Shown here piece by piece: positions 25,701 through 36,600 of a DNA stretch of 64,000 bases (its first letter is position 1; each line of letters opens with the position of its first letter). Source of the stretch: Phymorhynchus buccinoides (lineage: Eukaryota; Mollusca; Gastropoda; Neogastropoda; Raphitomidae); the NCBI GenBank assembly GCA_017654935.2, contig CM065690.1, positions 4,400,430 to 4,464,429 of the forward strand, read 5' to 3'. The notes under the pieces are model-generated. The model was given only the letters and a program-made list of their open reading frames with translations, was not told the origin of the DNA and ran no database searches. A program made the translations under genes and the position numbers.

Positions 25701-28700
25701 ACTGGAATCACTGGAGCTACTAGAATCTTTCTTCTTCTGCACTGTTGGAGACTTGGTCGAGGGCTTTGCCGCGACACCTTTCACCGCCTTTCCTTTTTCT
25801 TCATCAGAACTGGAATCACTGGAGCTACTAGAATCTTTCTTCTTCTGCACTGTTGGAGACTTGGTCGAGGGCTTTGCCACGACACCTTTCACCGCCTTTC
25901 CTTTTTCTTCCTCAGAACTGGAATCACTGGAGCTACTAGAATCTTTCTTCTTTTGCACTGTTGGAGACTTTGCCGAGGTCTTTGCCACGACACTTTTTCC
26001 CTTTTCTTCTTCGGAACTGGAATCACTGGAGCTACTAGAATCTTTCTTTTTCTTCTGCGCCGCAGTTGGAGACTTGGTCGAGGGCTTTGCCACGACACCT
26101 TTCACTGCCTTTCCTTTTTCTTCCTCAGAACTGGAATCACTGGAGCTACTAGAATCTTTCTTCTTCTGCACTGTTGGAGACTTAGCCAAGGGCTTTGCCA
26201 CGACTCCTTTCACCGCCTTTCCTTTTTCTTCCTCAGAACTGGAATCACTGGAGCTACTAGAATCTTTCTTCTTTTGCACTGTTGGAGACTTTGCCGAGGT
26301 CTTTGCCACGACACTTTTTCCCTTGTCTTCTTCGGAACTGGAATCACTGGAGCTACTAGAATCTTTCTTTTTCTTCTGCGCCGCGGTTGGAGACTTGGTC
26401 GAGGGCTTTGCCACGACACCTTTCACCGCCTTTCCTTTTTCTTCATCAGAACTGGAATCACTGGAGCTACTAGAATCTTTCTTTTTCTTCTGCGCCGCGG
26501 TTGGAGACTTGGTCGAGGGCTTTGCCACGACACCTTTCACCGCCTTTCCTTTTTCTTCCTCAGAACTGGAATCACTGGAGCTACTAGAATCTTTCTTCTT
26601 CTGCACGACTGGAGCTGGAGACTTGGCCGAGGGCTTTGCTGCAAGAGTTTTCACTGCCTTTCCCTCATCTTCCTCAGAACTGGAGTCACTGGAGCTGCTA
26701 GAATCTTTGCCCTTCTGGTTAACACCCGGAGTGGTGGCCGGTTTCTGGGTTTTCGGTTTGGCGTCGGCTTCGTCCTCCGAGCTGGACTCTGAGGTGGATG
26801 AGCCGGGCTTTCTGGGTACAACAGGGGTGGAATGGAGGGGTCGTGGGGCCGCAGGGGTGGGTGTGGAGGGGCCGGGGGTGGGTTTGGTGGTCTTCTTCTT
26901 CTTCTTGTCATCCTCCGCCTCGTCTTCAGAAGTGGAAGAATCGCTGCTGGACGAGGATGGAGGAGGCTTGCTGCTGCCGTTCACTGCGCACAGCGGAGAA
27001 GGGAAAACCGGCGTTAGGGACAATGACGCGTTAAACAACAAAATTAATACCTACAGGGCTCCCAATCGTCCCGCAAAACAAGGGGTCCCAGTGACTCCAC
27101 TTACATTATAGAAGGTCCTAGAGGCAGGATAGATGGTCCCAGTAGCATAGTGAATGCTAAAAAGAATTTTTCTACTGCATCCCTGGGACCCCTGTACATT
27201 CTTTTAGAGGGTCCTGTAGAATTTTAGTGCTTCATAGACCCCCAAATGGGGGTCCCTGACCTACACTTTTCAGTGATAAAAGTTAAAATTATTGTTATGA
27301 AGGACAATATCAATGATGACATGTTAAGTTAAATTGAAGCCTACCCACTGCAGGAAAGAGATGAAAAAAAGGCTGAAGCCCCATGAAACTGAAGGTGGTT
27401 TTTTAATGCGTGTAATCTAAGCCTTAAAAACAGCATTAGAAGTGGAATCGGTATATCTAGTTCATTTTTTATTCGCTAATAAGAAGTATTTCGCGGTCTT
27501 TTATTACATCTCAAATAAATTACATGTGGGGCCGTCATGACAAAAAGCCTAAACTCAGCCTAAAACAGAAACACTCTCAGCCCCCAAGGAAGCAAAACTG
27601 CCTTAGTCACTCCTACACAGGTTAGCGACAACCATTGCAAAAGAATGCCAGAATAAATCTTCACCTACTGTCTAAAAATAAATAAATAAATAAATTAAAC
27701 ATTCAAAATTGTTGCAGAAGTAAGTTTTGTAAATTTTCACCCGCCTCAGAAGTTTTTCTCACATTGTCAAAACTGCAATACATCAACATGACTGCCGAGG
27801 CTCAAGTGGTTTGTCGCCAGCTCGTAATCCATCAGGTTTGCGAGTGCGGGGTGTGTGTGTGTGTGTGTGTGTCGAACCCAGCTCCTTCCAGTGTTGTATC
27901 CTTAGGAAAGACATTTCACTCCTATTTCCTAGTCCTTCGGATGAGATCTAAAACCGAGGTCCCATAGGCAGAAGCACGCACAAGATCTTGCGCACACGTT
28001 AAAGCCCATTCCACTATTCGGTAGGAGTAGGTCGTAATATGCCGGTGGGACGGATGACACAAACTCACGCAGCATGCCTAAATGGGTGGCGCTGTACTAG
28101 AGCGACGCGCTCTCCTGGTGGGAGAAACCCGAACTTCACAGTGGCGAGTCCCAAATACTAAACAGGACACTATGCTTAACCCTTTCACCGCCAATGTCGC
28201 ATGTTAGCACCACAATGGTTTCACACCCATGTCACTAAAAGGCATCAAATCAGGGCCTGTTATCCGAAGACCCTATTTTCTTCATTTTGGGAGGTAAGGA
28301 TAGGCCTAATGTTATACATGTCACAGAGGAATTCCTAATATCGAAGATCTTTAGGTTTTTTCTCTACCCATTTAACCCTTTCAACGCCAGGCATTTTTTA
28401 GCTAAAACTTCCCATTAAAGTTACCTGGGTAGAGGACAGATTCTGTCTGCAATATTGGGGATTCCTCTCTGACATGCATAAAATAGGGTCCTGCCCTTAC
28501 CTCCCAAAATTAAGAACATAAGGTCACTGGATAGCAGACCCTCATTTGATGCCTTTCAGTGGCATGGGTGTTAAATCATTGTCGTGCCAAGAGGCGACAG
28601 TGGCGATGAAAGGGTTGTTGTTGTCGTACCCTGGCTTGAACACTATGGTACAAATGCACCAGCTACGGATGAGAACATTACGTGTGTGACCGTTTTGGAT

Positions 28701-31700
28701 TACCCCGCCAAGTGGGCAGCCACACTCCGACTTCGGAGGAGATGAAAGGGTTAAATTTAAGGTGGTTTTTTTCTTGCTGAAAAATGGCTGGCGGCGAGAG
28801 GGTTAACATTATCGACCTTCACCTTTCGTTGGAGAGACCTTGGCCTTGGCCTTGTCTCGTGAACTGGCAGACGCCATTTTCTTCTTCTTGCCCGCCTGGT
28901 CTTTCTCCGCATCAGAGCTCTCAGAGTCGCTGTCGGAGTCGGAGGTGCCGGGCTGGCCGGACGCCGGAGAAGCGGCGGTGTTGGCGGTTTGTCGGCCGGA
29001 CAGCGGTTTCTTTTTTTGCTTGCTGCTGCCGCTTGTCTGGGCTTCATCCTCCGAACTGAGTGACAGAATCATCATGCAACACAGGGATGAAGAACATTTA
29101 GACAAGAACTTTTCTAAAAAATAAAACTTTTATGCAGGATTTTTTTGGGGGGTAGGAACAAAAGTCTTTCTAGTCTGAAAACATCTTTCAGTTTTAATCT
29201 CTTCAGCGCTTACAACGTAGACCACAGTGGAAATCGCTTGAAGGTGGACCCTGACGGATTAGTTTTTGCAAGAAACACATCGAAATCACCACGAAAACAC
29301 TATTTACAGTGATCGCAACACTCACTTTGCTCTGGTTTCCTATAAATCAAACCAACAAATCGGCGATTCCTCCTTGGCAGAGGTGCTAGAAGTCAAATTC
29401 TTTCACTGAAAGAGAAGGCATCTACCGTCTTTTGTAATGGCGACCAAATTGTTTGCACGATTTTTTCACAACACAAGCCTTTTTTTCATTCTTTTTTTTA
29501 ATGCAGTTTATCTAAGAGTTTTGCTTACAACAAAGGAAATAGCTTTTTTGTTTTTTGTTTACTGCACTACAAAAAAGAAAAAGCTTCAACCACAATGGGT
29601 TTGGCCCCCACCCACCCCATCCAAAATGGCTTCTCTCTCCGGCATCTCCGCCAAGGAGGAATCACCATTTTGACGGTTTGATTTCAAGGAAACCAGAGCA
29701 AAGCGAGAGTTCCAATCCTTGAAAAGGCTGTCTTTCTGGTGATCTCGACATGTTCCTTGCAAAAACTCATCCGTCAGGGTCCACCTTGAAGACAAAATCG
29801 GAGGGACTAAAATTCTATTTTGAGATAGAAAAATATTGTGAGATCTTCTTCTTCTGCATTCCCAGGCCATATGGCCATAACGGGTAAGCAGACCTGCCTA
29901 CTTGGAATTTTCCCAATCAGTAGCCCAGCCATCAATTTTCAGTAGCATGGCAAATTTTTCTGTAGCATCCACACACAACGGCAATCAATTTGTTCTCTTC
30001 CTGAGCCGAAACACACTGCTTATGTTTCGCCGATTGAACGTGTTGACGGCAATCGTCTCTACAGCCATGATTCACAGAGAAGTCTGCATGGCAGAGGTTG
30101 CGCTGCAGCGAGCATGGTTCGCACCGAGTCAACTTCTGACGATGCAAGGCCACTCCTCCGTGTAAGCCATTTTGAAAACTTGTGCGGCAGGCCGGTTTTT
30201 TCTTAGAAGATGGTGTGCCAGATGATTTTCGTTTTCTGGTTTGGGTTCGTTTTTCTTTGTTTGAAACATCTCCCGAATCGCTACTGCTGCTGGAGTCCGC
30301 CATTTTTTTCAGAGAAAGTAATAAGAACGCATGCGCAGTCACTTTGATAAAAACGGAAGTGACTAGGTTATCACGCATGACACGGCGTCTGCTCTTAGAA
30401 ACCGACAAAACCGGGAACGGCATAAGCAAAAATAAAATGCGGCGGCAATTTGTTTTTTCCGTAGCAACGTTAAGGTTGCCGTAGCTCCGTAGCAAAGCTT
30501 TATTTTTCGTAGCTGCTACGGCCAAATCGTAGCAGTAGGCAGGTCTGGGTAAGGAACGTATGCGTCCGGTTTTCAGTTTTCACTGGTTCTCCCGGCTGCA
30601 TACAGCTGACACATTCCGATTTCCAAGGAGCTCAAAGGAGAAAAATTATTTGGAAGATAAAAAGGCATGAAAATGAGCCAATAAGTCAGAAAGATAGTAG
30701 ATGACAGAAAACAGAGGGAAAAGGCAGTCAAAGAGAGTGGCAGAATAGAGGAAGTTACATATAAGCACAGAACTTCCAGAAGGTGGGGGAACTATATAAT
30801 GAGATAGAAAAAGACTTTTTTTTTAGCATAGAAATGATTAAGCAGCCTTGGACCACAAAATTATTGTGAGTTACCCAGTGGTTTTTTAATTTTGAGTGAA
30901 CCGTTTTTTGAGGAATCCACTGTATACACCCTCTACAGTGCTTCAGTACTTGCCACAAGACACCTCATATGCAGTGATGTCCCGAGGCCCCAGTCATAGG
31001 CCATTGACCTATTACAGTTGAAAATGTCCTATTGTGTTCTCCCCTGTTAGGACAAATGTATGATCACATTTTCAACACTGGCACAGCGCTTTGTCTGATT
31101 GATTTGTGGCAGGAGCCAGGCCATTGTCCTATTGATTTCTCTTGTCTCAGGACAGTATTAATCCTCTGCACATCACTGCATATGTCGCCGCGAAGTAGCG
31201 ATTTTGCCGCCTTCAAAAATCTTGCAGCAAACCGGTGCCGCAGGCGCAGCTAATAGGTGGCACTGAAGGGGTTAACTCACAAAAAAGGAAAGAAAGAACA
31301 GTTTTCATTATTAATTAAAAATAAACTTTCAAGACAATTTTATTTCTGCAATGAGCAAAAAATTTTCTTTCCGTTTTCGCCAAGTACCAAAAAAATTCCA
31401 GGAAAATATTTCACAGAATTAGTTTTTATAATTAACCCTTTCGCCGCCTGACATTTTTCAGCGAAAAAATACCATTAAACCTAACTGGGTAGAGAAAATA
31501 AAATATCTGCAATATTGCGAATTCCTCTGTGACATGTACAACATTAGGCTTATCCTTACCTCCCAAAATTGAGAAAATAGGGTCATCAGGTAACAGGCCC
31601 TGGCTTGATGCCTTTTAGTGACATGGGTGTTAAACCATTGTGGTGCATAAATGCCACATTGGAGGTGAAAGGGTTAAATATGTCTTTGGAAAACGATGAA

Positions 31701-33537
31701 AATTGTAAGCCCCCCCAAAGCTAAAGCAAATGTCTCCACCAGTACAAAAGCAGCAGTCTTAGTCCACTCTTTCCTACATAATTATAATGGACATTGATTT
31801 CTTTTCTTTTTTTAAATGATAACATGGCTCACCTTGATTCAGAACTTGAACTTGATGCATTCTGGGTCTTGGGGGCAGATCTGTTTGGAGAAAAAAACAA
31901 AAGAAGAAGAGAGAAATTAAAAACAAAAAAATGTAGACACCGCAATTATGGAAAAAAACCGAAGAAAAAAACCCTCAAAAGATTCTCATGATCAACTTTG
32001 ATCAATGTACCGCCAATGCACTTTCAATTCAAACCAACATCTGATAAACTCTTCCTTGAGAACTTGTCAATGTGACGGAAAAAGACAAATATTTATTAAA
32101 TTACCGTACTTTTCGGCTCATTAGGCGCTGCTGTGTATAAGGCGAATAGGGCAATTTTCAAGAAAAATCTGAAAAAATTAAAGTAAAAGGCGCCCTCGTT
32201 TATAAGGTGATACACACCTCGCAAAAGAAAGTCGAAGTTTGAAGCCCGTACACATCCTGTAAACGCTTACCGACCGCCATTACTGCTGTCATAAACGAGA
32301 GTTGGCTCCCTTCTCAAATAATCGAACTTCCGTTTTTGCGACTTCCGGTTGTTGTGTTTGGACTTTTCTTCGCGAAAGCTGGTAGAATTATGGCATTTTA
32401 AGCTCTACAACAATGCTTTTTACATCCAATGAAGGGTTACGGCATCTGTTGGACGGTATCTCGGGATGATACTATTGATTCTCGGGATGATACTATTGAT
32501 AATAGCAGTAGGGATTTTGAAGCATTTTATTTTAACGTGAGTATTCGTCATATCGGTGACTCGTTGCCACTTTCGATGTTGAGACTCACAGTAGACTGTA
32601 CTGAGTACGGAAATCATTGCCTCTCTACTCAAGATTTTGTTCACAAATAGGGCGCCCTCGTTTATTAGGCGCATAGGTCGAAATTGGAGAAACAAATATC
32701 GCCTTATAGTCCGAAAATTACGGTGCCCATTGATATCAAGATATTAACCCTTTCAGTGTCGTCTATTAGTAGTGCCTGTGATGCCTGTTTGCCAAGCGTT
32801 CTATTGAAAGTGACAACATTGTGAATGAGCATCAAAGTGTATACGTCGGTGGCAAATACTGAAGCGTCAAAGTGTATACGTTGGTGGCAATTACTGAAGC
32901 GTTAAAGTGTATACGTCGGTGGCAATTACTGAAGCGTCAAAGTGTATACGTCGGTGGCAAACACTGAAGCGTCATAGAGAACGTATGTCGCTGGGCGCTA
33001 AAGGGCCAGCTACACGTCAGCTAAAATCGTACGACTCTACGATACGATTGGATCACGAAGCACGAATCACATTTTTTCTTGGAGACCACGTGATCGAATC
33101 GTATCGTACAGTCGTACGATTTTAGTGGACATGTGGCTGGCCCTTCAGAGGTTAAAATACACGGCGTTAACCCCTTGAGTTGACTGACACCAATGTATTA
33201 CATACTGACCTGATGACATCATCAGATGAAGAGGAATAACCCTGGAATGCTGGCTTTTGCTCTAACATAATCAAGAGAGTAATATCCCCAGACCATTTTC
33301 TCAGATTGGCTCTATCAGTTGTCTTTTTCATGTCATGATTTGCCCAATTATTTTTTCTTTAATTTTCTCTGGCAGTCAATGGGGTTAATATATTACTATC
33401 TGTGACTGGGAAGAACTCAACTCAACTGTGCACAAGATTTAAACCCAACTTACTTTTGCCAGTGTTGGAACACTTCTTGAAGCTTGGGTGATGGGCATTT
33501 CACCGCCTGTAACACACACACACACACACACATGCAT

Positions 33538-33568
<31 letters not shown>

Positions 33569-33573
33569 TGCAT

Positions 33574-33604
<31 letters not shown>

Positions 33605-36600
33605 TGCATCAGCACACACACACACACACACACTTGATTTTAATCCTTTCCCCCCCCATCTATAAAACTTTCTTACAAAGAAGGGCAATGTCTCGGAGAA
33701 GTAGGTCTTATGTGGGAGGGAGTCTTATTATGGGAGGTCTTTAAAGGGAGGTTCCACTGTATCCCAGTATTACCGTATTTTTCGGACTATAAGACAATAC
33801 TTTTTCCCCCCAGACTCCTGCGCCTTATAATACGACTACAGTGGAATCTCCCTTATAAGACCTCCCACATAAGACCTACTTCTCTGAGACATTGCCCTTC
33901 TTTGCAAGTATTAAAATCACCTCCCTCCCTTATTAGACCCCTCTCTTATAAGACCTCATTTTGGATGTTTTTTGAAGGTCTTATAAGGGAGGTTCCACTG
34001 TACTAAAACAGTAAAAAAAACATAACAGAATCTGAATTTTGTGTAAAATTTGGGGGGTGCGCCTTACAGTCCGAAACATATGGTAGGTTCATTCCATGCC
34101 CAGCTCGACTAATTAATGGATCTTATCTCATGTAATATACAATAATACCAAAGTACCATTTGCACATTTTTCTTGTATGAATGCTTAAAGACCCACCAGA
34201 TCACGTGTCAAATTCACGGGTTTCACGTGTCTTCCCTCTTATAGCTGGAAAGAAATCTTGTTTTGACCAGGTCTCACTCGGACTCCCATACAAATGTCCC
34301 CAAATTGAAAATGAAACATCATTTTAAAGAGCAGCCTCAATTTGAAGTTGGGGACATTTGTATGTGGGTCGCAGCTACCCAGAAAAAAATAAGTGACTTA
34401 ATCGTGGTGTGTCAGTGTGTCTTTAAGAAACTTTTGTGAACAACAAAATCCAGCCTGTTCAGAACTTCTTAGAGGAATGTCGAATGTTTCATCAGAAAAC
34501 AAGCAGATTTCACGTTTGTCATCATCACAGGCTATACATTAAAAAATAAAAATAATAACTTTGATTCAATATTACACAGGTTTACAGGGCATCAAAAACA
34601 ACCTGATGGATTCACACGCTCAAGGTAGCGTCTAGATAAACCAGGTAATACTAGCAATGGGCATCATAGCATTGTCTCTGTAAACTGTAATGTACACATT
34701 GGACTGTAGAGGGGAAGTATTGTTTTTTGATTTTGATCTTGTTAGTTTTTTGCTCCTTCTGTTGCCTGCTTTTGGCTCCTTTTGCTATATTTGCTGTTTT
34801 CTTGTTTGTCTATGTTGATAAAGGCGCATTCGCCGAAATATCCAGTAGTTTTGCTTTGTCTCTTGTGAATAAAATAACGTCACTTTACACTTGTCGTGGA
34901 GTTGTTTGCTTGTTGTATGTAATGGATTCAAGCACTGGAGCAGTCAAATCAGAGCATACAGACCCCCCTCAGAAGTCCCTGCTCTATTAACCCATTCAAG
35001 TCGTTCTGGCCATATATGTCCGGAATTAACAGATAGCTGTCAATTTGAGGCATTTGCTTCAAGGGAAGTAAATCTTTGCACACCATACCTTGGTCACTTC
35101 TAAACTCTTCCCTCCCTTAGACCACAAGTTTGCATCTGACAATGCTTTTGGTTGAGCATATAACATAGTATAGCCCAGCGTATGTTTGTGTGTATATGCA
35201 TGTGCGTGTGGGGGGGGGGGGGGTGTGTGTGTCAGTGTGTGTGTGGGTGAACGTGAGTGCATAAGTGTGATAATTGCTGCCATTTTTAAAGATGTTGAAA
35301 AAGAATTTAAAATCGAAGGGGTGTTTGGTGATTCATTGACCAAGACATTGCTTTTGTAGCGGTTTGTTGTGGGGTAGCCAATCGGTGGAGAGAGTTTTTT
35401 CTATATAGTCTATATATAACAAAGCTTGATCTACCACTTCCCTATGTCTAAACCTGAAGTAAAAACCTGTAATCTTCTTTCATGTATATTATGTTTGTGT
35501 GCATGTCTGGAGTGATTTGTGAGGTTTTTTTTATTAAATCAAAATCGTTGCGATGCGAATGAGTTAACGTTTATAATTAGCCTAACAAAGCCCAAATTTC
35601 AGCCAATAGAACCTTCATTTAATGTCTTGTTGGAATATACTTTTTTAATAGGCCTGTTCAGAACTTCTTAGAGGAATGTCAATTATTATTCATCACAAAT
35701 CGAAAGCAGACAAAATGTTTGAATCATCATCACAGGCCATCTTTGGTGAAAACGATATCTTTGGCTCAAACTTACAGGCCAATAAAACAAACGAATGTTT
35801 CACAAATTCAGCATAGCTTAATTAATTAATGATATCATATACCATGCAATCAAAATATCAATCACAAACTTGCCTCATTCAAAAACTGATAAGTTTTAAG
35901 TTCAGACTGATCAAATAAACGAAGGTTTTACAAATTTACTCAAGTTTAATCAATGGATGATAGCAGGCAATGCAGGGCTCACAGGGACCCCCGTTTGGGG
36001 GTCTATGAAGCACTAAAATTCTACAGGATCCTCTAAAAGAATGTGCAGGGGGTCCCAGGGGATGCACTAGACAAATTCTTTTTAGCATTCGCGATGCCAC
36101 GGGGACCCTCCATCCCATCTCTAGGACCGTCTATGCTGTAAGTGAAGGAGTCCCTGGGACCCCTTGTTTTGCGGGACGATTGGGAGCCCTGGCAATGTAA
36201 ATCACAAAGCTTGCCTCTATATAAATCATGTAGTGTACTTTTAAAAATAGAATTTCAGGTCTAGCTGAGACTTGGTTCATGATAAGTATTTCACTCAAAA
36301 ACACTGACAATACCCAATCGTCAACCAGTAAATCACTGTATCGTGTTGCATTAACCCTTTCAACGCCAGCCATTTTTCAGCCAAAACTTTCCATAAAATT
36401 GACCTGGGTACAGGACAGATTCTGTCTGCAATATTTGGGGATTCCTCTCTGACATGCATAAAATAGGGTCTGCCCTTGCCTATCAAAATGAAGAACATAA
36501 GGTCACTGGATACCAGACCCTCATTTGATTCCTTTCAGTGACATGGGTGTTAAATCATTGTGGTGCCAAGAGGCGACAGTGGCGATGAAAGGGTTAATGT

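Noticed and set aside
24649..27111. Long plus-strand ORF (~820 codons) antisense to NOLC1 exon 5
   Set aside because: It is the mirror of the serine/lysine repeat; its Leu/Phe/Ser repeats have no family resemblance and no conserved splice or start context.
33200..33260. Possible additional C/D snoRNA (CTGATGA...CAGATGA)
   Set aside because: Lies inside a TTAA MITE, no terminal stem and no box D at the right distance.
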